Assembly: GCA_937887565.1 (NCBI GenBank)
Contig: CALABS010000036.1
Coordinates: forward strand, 262,226-326,225
Direction of reading: 5' to 3'
DNA from: an uncultured Rhodospirillaceae bacterium
GTDB taxonomy: Bacteria > Pseudomonadota > Alphaproteobacteria > Rhodospirillales > Magnetospirillaceae
Length of the DNA: 64,000 bases
The notes beneath the pieces were generated by a model that was not told the DNA's origin, did not search any database, and saw only the letters and a program-made list of their open reading frames with translations. Shown piece by piece: positions 23,336 through 29,990 of the stretch (position 1 is its first letter; each line of letters opens with the position of its first letter). Both the position numbers and the translations under genes were made by a program.

Positions 23336-24022
23336 ATGAATCAAGTTGCGACATCGTCGCGTGGTGGCTCGGGGCACGAGCAGACCAGCCGCATCGAGGC
23401 GCGTGCCAACGCCTTGCTCGAGGACTGCCGCCGCGCCTTCATGGCCTTCGGCGAACTGGACGAACTGGCCGAGAACCTGCGCATCCTGTCGCTGAACGCC
23501 GAGCTGGCGGCCGGCCGCGCCGGCGACAAGGGCCGGGCGGTGCGGGCGCTGACCCAGTACACCCGCGAGCTGGTCAACCGCCTCGCCCAGATCCAGGGCG
23601 AGATGAAGCGCATGGACAAGAACACCGACAGCCTGTCCGAAGGCATCCAGGCCGACCTCGCCCGCCTGCGCGAACTGGCCGACGCCGACGCCTCCGCCGC
23701 CCAGATGTCCGAGGCCATGCGGGACCTGGTGGACAAGCTCGAGGCGCTGTCGGTCAATGTCGAGGACCTGTCGCGCCGCGCCCATGGCGTCGAGGAGGTG
23801 GTCAGCCAGTCCGACTCCATCGCCACCAACATTGCCATCGAGGCGGCGGCGGCGGGCGTGCATGAAAAGGAATTCCGCACGGTGTCCGACACCATGCGGC
23901 GCTACGTGGACGATCTGCGCAAGATGATCGACGAGGCCTCCGACGGCGTGCGGCGGGCGCTGGACAAGGTCGAGGCGCTGCGCCGCCTGGGCATCGAGAC
24001 GCTGCAGGCCATGGGCCGGTAG
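23336..24022 (+). CDS. Soluble chemoreceptor-like coiled-coil protein (phage cargo)
   Basis: This 228-residue protein has no membrane segment or signal peptide. Residues about 35-80 (ELAENLRILSLNAELAAGRAG, DKGRAVRALTQYTRELVNRL) resemble the signalling hairpin of methyl-accepting chemotaxis proteins (ILALNAAIEAARAGEQGRGF). A second hairpin-like stretch follows (SDSIATNIAIEAAAAGVHEK, EFRTVSDTMRRYVDDLRKM). It is the only plus-strand gene within the head module and has its own terminator at 24024-24060. It could interact with CheA/CheW arrays or be a structural coiled coil. Lysogenic conversion of host behaviour is speculative. Confidence 0.65.
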   Translation: MNQVATSSRGGSGHEQTSRIEARANALLEDCRRAFMAFGELDELAENLRILSLNAELAAGRAGDKGRAVRALTQYTRELVNRLAQIQGEMKRMDKNTDSLSEGIQADLARLRELADADASAAQMSEAMRDLVDKLEALSVNVEDLSRRAHGVEEVVSQSDSIATNIAIEAAAAGVHEKEFRTVSDTMRRYVDDLRKMIDEASDGVRRALDKVEALRRLGIETLQAMGR

Positions 24023-24023
24023 G

Positions 24024-24060
24024 AAAAAGGCGGGCGGGGATTACGGTCCCCGCCCTTTTT
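24024..24060. terminator. Bidirectional terminator between convergent genes
   Basis: GGGCGGGGA and TCCCCGCCC form a 9-bp stem with a 6-base loop, flanked by A5 on the left and T5 on the right. It can therefore terminate the chemoreceptor-like gene from the left and the scaffold gene from the right. Confidence 0.9.
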
Positions 24061-24063
24061 CGC

Positions 24064-24780
24064 TCAGTCCTCGCCGTAGAGCCGGGTGAAGCCGTCCTGG
24101 ACCTTGGCAATCCAGGCCGGGTCGCGCTTCTTCCAGTAGCGGGGATCGGCCATCATCTTCTTCAGCCCCTCCTCCGACAGCGGCTCGTCGCCGCCGCCAC
24201 GGGTGCGGCCCATGGCCGGCTCGCCCGAGGCCATCATCTTCTGCATGGCGATGATGCCCTCGGGGCTGGTGGACAGGGCGGCATAGACCTCGGGCGGCAG
24301 GTTGGCCTTGCCCCAGGCCGAAACCTGGCGGGCCGTCTCGCCCCAGCGGGAATCGCCGCCGAAATAGTCCTTCAGCCGGTCCAGGCTCTGACGAGCCGAG
24401 AACTCCTCGCACATCTGATCGAGCATGGGCACGACCCGTTCGTGGGCGAGGTCGTAGACCAACTGCGCCTGGCGGGGCGTGAATCCCGCCTCGTGCAGGC
24501 GGCGGTTGACCTCGGCATCCGAGGTCAGCATCTCGTGGCGGCATTCGATGCAATAGCCGTCGGGGCTGTCGGGCACGCCCAGCGCCCGGCGGAAGGCGGC
24601 CAGTTCCTCGGCCGTGGACTGGGCGGCCGGTACCCGCACCATGCCGGCCTGGCGCTTCTCCAGCTCCAGATAGGCCCGAAGCAGGGCGTCGGCGCGAATG
24701 CCGCCGGTGGCGGGGTCGCGGAACTTGGCCGGCATCTCGGGCAGATCCGGCCCGGGGTCGAGGGAATCTTCGTAATACAT
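24064..24780 (-). CDS. Capsid assembly scaffolding-like protein
   Basis: This 238-residue acidic helical protein begins MYYEDSLDPGPDLPEMPAKF and contains ADALLRAYLELEKRQAGM, FRRALGVPDSPDGY, VNRRLHEAGFTPRQAQLVYD and a C-terminal basic-aromatic tail (PRYWKKRDPAWIAKVQDGFT). The (K)FRDP..G..R.DALL.AY.ELE start and YFGG segment fit scaffolding proteins of podovirus-type phages. It lies between the Bbp19-like/portal genes and the capsid gene. It would guide procapsid assembly and be lost on maturation. Confidence 0.75.
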   Translation of the reverse strand: MYYEDSLDPGPDLPEMPAKFRDPATGGIRADALLRAYLELEKRQAGMVRVPAAQSTAEELAAFRRALGVPDSPDGYCIECRHEMLTSDAEVNRRLHEAGFTPRQAQLVYDLAHERVVPMLDQMCEEFSARQSLDRLKDYFGGDSRWGETARQVSAWGKANLPPEVYAALSTSPEGIIAMQKMMASGEPAMGRTRGGGDEPLSEEGLKKMMADPRYWKKRDPAWIAKVQDGFTRLYGED

Positions 24781-24805
24781 GTTTCGTTCTCCTGAATGTG
24801 GCGTT

Positions 24806-25078
24806 TCAGCGCCCCTCGCGGCCGCGAGCGACCAGCGAGAGGATGTGCAGGACGAGCTGGCGTTGCCCTTCCAGGGCTCGCAGCGCGCCGTCGGAAGCCT
24901 CCGGCCCGAGGCAGCGGTCGAGGGTCATGGCCTTGAGATGGCCCAGCACCCACTCCCCCTCGGAGCCGGAGAACACCCGCGCGAAGGCGCGGGCGAGTTG
25001 GAGGCGTTCGTCGTCGCCGACCGGCGGCGGCGGGGCCGGCTCCAACCACGACCAGCCGCGGTCAGAGGACGCCGTCAT
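24806..25078 (-). CDS. Bbp19-like small structural protein
   Basis: This 90-residue protein contains LARAFARVFSGSEGEWVLGH, LDRCLGPEASDGALRALEGQ and RQLVLHILSLVARG. This is the pattern (FARVF.G..GE.VL.HL....L.R.LGP.A.D..LR.LEGQR.LV..I) of small proteins related to Bordetella phage BPP-1 Bbp19. The gene overlaps the end of the portal gene by 17 bases. Precise role unknown; probably a head or tail component. Confidence 0.65.
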   Translation of the reverse strand: MTASSDRGWSWLEPAPPPPVGDDERLQLARAFARVFSGSEGEWVLGHLKAMTLDRCLGPEASDGALRALEGQRQLVLHILSLVARGREGR

Positions 25079-26723
25079 GGCCGGCCTCCGTCGGCTGGGG
25101 CATGGCGGGCGGCGCGCCGGCTCCGGCCATGGGCTGGGTCAGCGCCCCGGCCAGCCGGGCCAGGGCGGCGGGGTCGGCCGGGGCGCCGGCCGGGCCGTCG
25201 CCCGGCTGCCCCTGTTGCATCAGCTCGGCCGGCACGTTGAAGGCGCGGCCCAACCAGCGGGCGGCCTGGACGGCATCCACCGCCTGCTGGCCGGCCGGCC
25301 CCAGCTGCGCCAGGGCGCCCAGCCATTGCAGCATGTTGCGGGCGTCGCGCTGGGCCTGGTTCTGGGCCAGCGGCGACCTGTACTGCAGGTCGACCACGTG
25401 GCCGTCGACGACGATGTCGGCGATCTCGCCGCGCCGGCGCAGGATGGCCACCGCCCGCATGATCAAGGGCGTCAGCAGCTCGGACTGCAGGCGGCCGTAG
25501 GTGGCTCCCAGCAGCCGAGCCATGTCGGCGGAGCGCTCCAGCACCTCGGTGGCGGTCATCCTGGGCGCGTCGGGCTGGCCCAGCTTGTCGGCCAGCAGCG
25601 CGGTGCGGATGCGGCCCCTGAGGTCGTCGAGCACCAGTTGCGAGATGTCGAAGCGGCCGGGCGACTCCAGCGGCTGCAGGCCCTGGCTGCCCACCGCCTT
25701 GGGGATGATGGTGCCGGGGACCAGCTTGATGTTGGCCGGGTTCAGCACCCCGTCGTCGTCGGCCTGCCAGATGCCGGTGACCGCGATGGTGGCGTTCTTC
25801 AGCACCAACTCGACCACCTTGTTGGCGGTCTTGATGTCGGGCAAGGCCTTCATGACCGGCGAGCGGCCATAGACCTCGCCCGGCGCCTTGAGCCAGCGGA
25901 AGTTGATGAACGGCGACCGGCCGAAGCGGCCCTCGGCCAGGATGCAGTCGTCGCCGTCGCTGTCGAGGACGGCGGCGAACTGGTAGCCGTGGCCGTTGGG
26001 CGCCGGCACCACCGCCTCGACCACCCCGAAGCGCTGCTCGGGGTCTTCCTCGGCCTGCTTGAACAGGCGTTCGGGCAGCTCGGCGTCGGGAAAGCGGGCC
26101 CGCAGGCCGGCCAGGGTGGACTCCGAGCGCCGGAAACTGACATCCAGGCGGCCGTCCGGACCTTCCTCCAGCACCACCTGCGCCAACGGCACGGCGGTGA
26201 AGCGGAAGGCCGAGGGCTCGCCGGGCGGCGCCTCCTCGAACAGCAGCGAGGCGGTACCGCCGGTGACCACGTCCAGGTAGCACTGGTGCATTTCCACCGC
26301 GAAATTGGAGCGGTCGAAATGGGATTGCAGCACGGTGGCGATCTTCTCCAGGACCGACGCCGCCTGAAGACGCTCGTCCTCTTCGAGGTCGGGGCCGGCG
26401 GCAAGACCGAACCACTGGGCCCAGGGCGGAGTCAGTTCGGACAGCAGGCTGGCGGCCAGTTGGTCGACCGCGTCGGGGGCAGTGCCGTCGAACAGCCGGT
26501 CGCCCTTTTTCTCGCCGGGCGTCGGCTGGTGCAGCACGGCGTCCCTGAGCGGCAGGGCATAGTCGTAGCACTCCTGCCAGTGGGACTCCCAGGCGGCGCG
26601 GCGCTCCTTGGCCTTGCGGAAACGCTTGAGCAGGTGCGCCGGATCGCGGTCGGCCCCCAGCAGGTCGGCTTGGCGGTCCCGCGGCCGCCCGCCGGTGGGG
26701 TCGGAATGGGCTTCGGTAGCCAT
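25062..26723 (-). CDS. Portal / head-to-tail connecting protein
   Basis: This 553-residue protein matches the podovirus head-tail connector family: RFRKAKERRAAWESHWQECY DYALP near the N-terminus, then DRLFDGTAPDAVDQLAASL, LTPPWAQWFGL and, later, GEVYGRSPVMKALPDIKTAN. Usual family length is 500-560 residues, so it is complete. It would form the dodecameric portal through which terminase packages DNA. Residues after 520 are Ala/Gly/Pro-rich and disordered. Confidence 0.9.
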   Translation of the reverse strand: MATEAHSDPTGGRPRDRQADLLGADRDPAHLLKRFRKAKERRAAWESHWQECYDYALPLRDAVLHQPTPGEKKGDRLFDGTAPDAVDQLAASLLSELTPPWAQWFGLAAGPDLEEDERLQAASVLEKIATVLQSHFDRSNFAVEMHQCYLDVVTGGTASLLFEEAPPGEPSAFRFTAVPLAQVVLEEGPDGRLDVSFRRSESTLAGLRARFPDAELPERLFKQAEEDPEQRFGVVEAVVPAPNGHGYQFAAVLDSDGDDCILAEGRFGRSPFINFRWLKAPGEVYGRSPVMKALPDIKTANKVVELVLKNATIAVTGIWQADDDGVLNPANIKLVPGTIIPKAVGSQGLQPLESPGRFDISQLVLDDLRGRIRTALLADKLGQPDAPRMTATEVLERSADMARLLGATYGRLQSELLTPLIMRAVAILRRRGEIADIVVDGHVVDLQYRSPLAQNQAQRDARNMLQWLGALAQLGPAGQQAVDAVQAARWLGRAFNVPAELMQQGQPGDGPAGAPADPAALARLAGALTQPMAGAGAPPAMPQPTEAGHDGVL

Positions 26724-26727
26724 GGCG

Positions 26728-26928
26728 TCACTCCCCCAGCAACGACTTGAGGCCGCCTTCGGCCGGGGCCAGCACGCCCCGCTCCGAGGTGGCGATCATG
26801 CCTTGGCGACCGCGGCGATTGCGGGCGATGGTCTCCAGGCGCTGCTTGCGGGCCTCCTCCTCGGGATCGGGGGCCGGGGCCGGCGCGGCGACCGGTGGCG
26901 GGGACGGCGTTGAGAATAAACCACCCAT
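26728..26928 (-). CDS. Small hypothetical phage protein upstream of the portal gene
   Basis: The 66-residue protein begins MGGLFSTPSPPPVAAPAPAP and continues with a basic region (KQRLETIARNRRGRQGMIATS ending in ERGVL). The ATG at 26926-26928 has an AGGAG-like leader. Small proteins with this RRRGR.G.I.TS.RGVL ending regularly precede portal genes in related prophages. Function unknown. Confidence 0.6.
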   Translation of the reverse strand: MGGLFSTPSPPPVAAPAPAPDPEEEARKQRLETIARNRRGRQGMIATSERGVLAPAEGGLKSLLGE

Positions 26929-26989
26929 GTCTGTCTCCTTCTGCTCCACGCGCCATCGCATGATTGCGTTTTGTTCCGCTCGCATGCGC

Positions 26990-27022
26990 AAAAAAAGCCG
27001 CCGATGCTGGTGCTTCGGCGGC
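26990..27022 (-). terminator. Intrinsic terminator early in the phage operon
   Basis: On the minus strand GCCGCCGA pairs with TCGGCGGC across a 10-base loop, followed by seven T. It lies 42 bases past the stop at 27064, so the head genes may need their own promoter or antitermination. Confidence 0.8.
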
Positions 27023-27063
27023 GTCCGGGCGCAGTTCTGGTGTTGGTGAAACGGACCTTACGC

Positions 27064-27462
27064 CTATTTTGTCGCCGAAGTCAAGATATTTTTTCCTTCA
27101 CGCTGGAAAAACCGGAATAGTTGCCACGGCGTGAGGATGCGCCCATCCGGAACACCCACCACCCGCTTGACGGCCTCGACGCAGGAATACGGCCGCCAGG
27201 GCGCCGGTTGGCGGGGGACGTCGCGGATGCGGGTCTCGACCACCGCCAGGCCGCCGGCCCGAAACCACGCGGCGGGATCGAACCCGGGCGAGGGCGGCAG
27301 CACGGCGATCTCGGTGCGATGGGACAGCGGATCGATGACGATCCAGCCGGCGGCATCCTCGACGGCCACCAGGCAGTGCCGGAAGCCCGGCCGGAGCAGG
27401 CGCAACCACCACAGCTGCGTCTGCCCCGAGAACGCCACCACGGCGCGGCGACCGGCGGTCAC
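27064..27462 (-). CDS. Hypothetical phage protein with Cys/His pair
   Basis: This protein of about 132 residues starts at GTG 27460-27462, overlapping the stop of the preceding gene. It reads VTAGRRAVVAFSGQTQLWWL, RLLRPGFRHCLVAVEDAAGW, VIDPLSHRTEIAVL, then YSCVEAVKRVVGV and TPWQLFRFFQ. The RPGFRHC and later SCVEAVK segments could belong to a papain-like (NlpC-type) fold, but the catalytic arrangement is not clear. It lies in the left-moving phage operon, upstream of the portal. Confidence 0.6.
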   Translation of the reverse strand: MTAGRRAVVAFSGQTQLWWLRLLRPGFRHCLVAVEDAAGWIVIDPLSHRTEIAVLPPSPGFDPAAWFRAGGLAVVETRIRDVPRQPAPWRPYSCVEAVKRVVGVPDGRILTPWQLFRFFQREGKNILTSATK

Positions 27463-27818
27463 TCGAGTATCTCCTTGGCGCGCAGGACCGTTTCCAGGCG
27501 GTCGAGCGCCTCGGCCCACAACGATGCCGAGCCCGGCTCGGCCCACGGATCGGGCGGAGTCAAGCGGCGGCCGAAACGTCCGAGGACGGCCAGATGGCCC
27601 TGGCCGATCACCCCCCGGCGGTGGAGATCCAAGACGGCGCGATAGATGTCGTCGGGATCGCAGGGCCGATCCACGTCGGCGCGGCCGGCGCCGAAGCGCA
27701 CGCCGTCCCGCCGGGCGATCTGGCATTGGCAGAACCACAACCATGCCTCCTCGGCCGACCAGAAGGGTTGCGTCGGCTGGTCGGTCAGCGGCCTCGCCAC
27801 GTATTTTCCGCGTCGCAT
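27459..27818 (-). CDS. Hypothetical protein, first gene of the phage structural operon
   Basis: A 119-residue protein from ATG 27816-27818 (GTG 27830 is an alternative) contains PFWSAEEAWLWFCQCQIARR DGVRF, RPCDPDDIYRAVLDLHRRG and LWAEALDRLETVLRAKEI. Trp-rich proteins with WSAEEAW and RPCDPDD(I/V) motifs occur at the head of structural modules in related prophages. I know no function. A GAAC-N7-GAAC motif lies about 20 bases upstream of the ATG. Confidence 0.6.
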   Translation of the reverse strand: MRRGKYVARPLTDQPTQPFWSAEEAWLWFCQCQIARRDGVRFGAGRADVDRPCDPDDIYRAVLDLHRRGVIGQGHLAVLGRFGRRLTPPDPWAEPGSASLWAEALDRLETVLRAKEILE

Positions 27819-27838
27819 TTTTGTTCCCACGCGCTATC

Positions 27839-27853
27839 GAACATTGTAGGAAC
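27839..27853. promoter_or_regulatory. GAAC-N7-GAAC box (LexA-like or repressor operator)
   Basis: GAAC at 27839 and 27850 are seven bases apart, an exact match to the alphaproteobacterial LexA box. It sits in the divergent region between the phage structural operon and the S24 regulator. The same half-site with flank (GAACATA) recurs at 28620 and inverted at 28597, so the S24 regulator itself may be the ligand. Confidence 0.55.
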
Positions 27854-27941
27854 ATATAACCCGCGAGCGGGGTGTTGAGTCAAGAGTGCACGTCTTGATA
27901 TTCCTAGTGCGCACGAAAGGGAATTGCGAGACCATCTTCCC

Positions 27942-28577
27942 ATGCTGAAGCATGCCGAGATCTGGGCCGCCATCGACGCACTGGCCCGCGACAACGGGCT
28001 GACGGCCTCCGCGCTCGCCCGCAAGGCGGGACTCGACCCCACCACCTTCAACAAGAGCAAGCGCATCACCCGCGAGGGCAAGCCCCGCTGGCCGTCGACG
28101 GAAAGCGTGGCCAAGGTGCTCGAGGCGACCGGCGCGTCCTTGTCCGACCTGGTGGGGTACATCGAGGGCGGCGGGCAGGCCCCCAAGCCGTCGGTGCGGG
28201 TACCGCTGATCGGCTTCGCGCAGGCCGGCGACCGCGGCTTCTTCGACGACGCCGGCTATCCCATCGGCGGCGCCTGGGACGAGATCCCCTTCCCCGAGAT
28301 CGGCGACCCCCACGCCTATGCGCTGGAGGTTTCCGGCGACTCCATGGAGCCCCTGTACCGCGACGGCGACCTCGTGGTGGTGTCGCCGGCGGCCAGCGTG
28401 CGGCGCGGCGACCGGGTGGTGGTCAAGACGATGGAGGGCGAGGTGCTGGTCAAGCAGCTGCTTCGTCAGACGGCCAAGCGGATCGAGCTGGCCTCGCTCA
28501 ATCCCGCCCATTCCGGTCGCAGCCTCGCCACCGAGGAGGTCGCCTGGGTCGCCCGCATCCTGTGGGCCAGCCAATAG
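27942..28577 (+). CDS. LexA-fold (S24 peptidase) transcriptional regulator
   Basis: This 211-residue protein has an N-terminal helix-turn-helix (ALARDNGLTASALARKAGLD, PTTFNKSKR, WPSTESVAKVL) and a C-terminal S24 peptidase-like domain. Ser134 (SGDSMEP) and Lys171 (EGEVLVKQLL) are 37 residues apart, as in LexA. The likely self-cleavage Ala-Gly bond lies in GFAQAGD (residues 95-96). It could be the repressor of the divergent phage operon, released by RecA after DNA damage. Close relatives are also found as chromosomal regulators outside prophages, so both options stay open. GAACATA motifs flank the gene on both sides. Confidence 0.8.
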   Translation: MLKHAEIWAAIDALARDNGLTASALARKAGLDPTTFNKSKRITREGKPRWPSTESVAKVLEATGASLSDLVGYIEGGGQAPKPSVRVPLIGFAQAGDRGFFDDAGYPIGGAWDEIPFPEIGDPHAYALEVSGDSMEPLYRDGDLVVVSPAASVRRGDRVVVKTMEGEVLVKQLLRQTAKRIELASLNPAHSGRSLATEEVAWVARILWASQ

Positions 28578-28595
28578 CTTGACAACATTTTCACC

Positions 28596-28627
28596 GTATG
28601 TTCTTCTTCGCCCCAAGGAGAACATAC
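28596..28627. promoter_or_regulatory. 9-bp inverted repeat overlapping a ribosome binding site
   Basis: GTATGTTCT (28596-28604) and AGAACATAC (28619-28627) form a perfect inverted repeat between the S24 regulator and the small gene at 28630. A TTGACA box lies at 28579-28584. The right arm overlaps the GGAG ribosome binding site, so the repeat could act as an operator or as an mRNA hairpin. Confidence 0.5.
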
Positions 28628-28629
28628 CC

Positions 28630-28899
28630 ATGCCGCCGCGCCCGCATCCGTTCGGCCGGCTGGATGCGCTGGAGCGCCGCTACGACGGCCCCATTCCGCC
28701 CGCCGACCCCGCCCTCGCCGCCCTGCCCCCGGCGGGCGCCCGCGCGCGCCTGTTCGAGCGGCTGGCCGGCGACGACCGTGCCGCCATCGCCGCCCGCCGC
28801 ACCCGGCTGGCGGCGGCGGATGCCGCCGGCGACCGCCGGCTGGACGCGCTTGGCCGCTCGCTGGCGGTCAATCGCGCCCACGGCCTTGGGTGGCGTTGA
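28630..28899 (+). CDS. Small basic Ala/Arg-rich hypothetical protein
   Basis: This 89-residue protein has an AAGGAG leader and begins MPPRPHPFGRLDALERRYDG. It is helical and rich in Arg and Ala (LFERLAGDDRAAIAARRTRL AAADAAGDRRLDALG). No family recognised. It is preceded by a TTGACA box and the 9-bp inverted repeat, so it is probably controlled by the adjacent S24 regulator. It ends two bases before the convergent fabI stop. Confidence 0.6.
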   Translation: MPPRPHPFGRLDALERRYDGPIPPADPALAALPPAGARARLFERLAGDDRAAIAARRTRLAAADAAGDRRLDALGRSLAVNRAHGLGWR

Positions 28900-28901
28900 C
28901 C

Positions 28902-29699
28902 TTATCCGACGATGTGATAGCCGCCGTCGATGAACAAGGTGGTGCCGGTGATCGCCTTGGCCTGGTCGCTGACCAGGAAGGCGGCCATGGCGCCGCAGTC
29001 GTCGATGGTCGCCAGCTGGTGGGTCGGCGCCTTGTCGGCGGCGAGCGCCATCAATTCGTCGAAGCGGTCGATGCCCGAGGCGGCGCGGGTCTTCAGGGGG
29101 CCGGGCGACAACGCCACCACGCGGATGCCCTTGGGACCCAGTTCATGGGCCATGTATTTGGTGGCGCTTTCCAGCGCCGCCTTGACCGGCCCCATGACGT
29201 TGTAGTGCTCGACCACCTTGCGGCCGCCGTAGAACGACACCGTCATCATGCAGCCGCCGTCGGTCATCAGCGGCTCGGCCAGGCGCGCCATGCGGATGAA
29301 GGAATGGCACGAGACGTCCATGGCCAGGGCGAAGCCGTCGCGCGAGCAGTCGGTGACGCGGCCGTGCAGATCCTCGCGGTTGGCGAAGGCGATGGAGTGA
29401 ATCACGAAATCCAGCTTGCCCCACTGCCGGGCGATTTTGTCGAACACCGCCTCCAGCTCGCCCTCGGCGCGCACGTCGCAGGGCAGGACGATGGGGGCCT
29501 CCAGGCCATCGGCCAGCGGGCGGACCCATTTCTCGGCCTTCTCGTTCAGATAGGTGACGGCCAACTCGGCGCCATAGGCGCGGCAGTGGCGGGCGCAGCC
29601 ATAGGCGATGCTCTGGTCGTTGGCGATGCCGACCACGAGGCCCTTTTTGCCGGCGAGATTCATGGTGCCGACCGGGGTGACGCTGCTGCTGTCCGACAT
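28902..29699 (-). CDS. fabI: Enoyl-[acyl-carrier-protein] reductase (NADH)
   Basis: This 265-residue short-chain dehydrogenase-fold protein reduces trans-2-enoyl-ACP in fatty acid elongation. It has the glycine-rich GLVVGIANDQSIAYG nucleotide site, HSIAFANRED, and the FabI catalytic pair Y166-x6-K173 (YNVMGPVK), followed by SPGPLKTRAASGI. FabI is usually 255-275 residues. The start at 29697-29699 is chosen over longer in-frame extensions because it has a purine-rich leader and fits the family length. Confidence 0.92.
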   Translation of the reverse strand: MSDSSSVTPVGTMNLAGKKGLVVGIANDQSIAYGCARHCRAYGAELAVTYLNEKAEKWVRPLADGLEAPIVLPCDVRAEGELEAVFDKIARQWGKLDFVIHSIAFANREDLHGRVTDCSRDGFALAMDVSCHSFIRMARLAEPLMTDGGCMMTVSFYGGRKVVEHYNVMGPVKAALESATKYMAHELGPKGIRVVALSPGPLKTRAASGIDRFDELMALAADKAPTHQLATIDDCGAMAAFLVSDQAKAITGTTLFIDGGYHIVG

Positions 29700-29867
29700 G
29701 GGGGAGATCCCTTCGAGGTAATGTTGCGATGCAGCATAGCGCGGCGGCGGAAGGCGCTCAACACCGCTGAACCGATTTCCCCGAACGGTCAAGAATCAAA
29801 CCACATATTGTTTTTGTTGTTTCCGGAGACTTGACGCCGCCCACCCCTGATGTCAATGTGATTGAAC

Positions 29868-29920
29868 CGTGGTGATTTGACCGACCGGCTTGCGGCCACG
29901 TAAAACAACCGCTAAAGAGG
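29868..29920 (+). ncRNA. SAM-II riboswitch
   Basis: The sequence fits the SAM-II consensus: CGTGG (29868-29872) pairs with CCACG (29896-29900) as P1; GTGATTTGACC, GGCTTGCGG, the A-rich TAAAACAACC and the terminal GCTAAAGAGG are the conserved blocks that build the pseudoknot and bind S-adenosylmethionine. SAM-II is typical of alphaproteobacterial methionine genes. It lies 70 bases upstream of metZ. Confidence 0.9.
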
Positions 29921-29945
29921 TTTCGCGCTTGGACACCCGCTCCGG

Positions 29946-29973
29946 CCCCGACCCTCGCCCGGTCGGGGTTTTT
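29946..29973 (+). terminator. Intrinsic terminator between SAM-II riboswitch and metZ
   Basis: CCCCGACC (29946-29953) pairs with GGTCGGGG (29961-29968), followed by five T. It begins 25 bases after the riboswitch and ends 17 bases before the metZ start, so metZ transcription must read through it. This suggests SAM-dependent attenuation. Confidence 0.85.
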
Positions 29974-29990
29974 CTTGCCCGGAGGAATCC

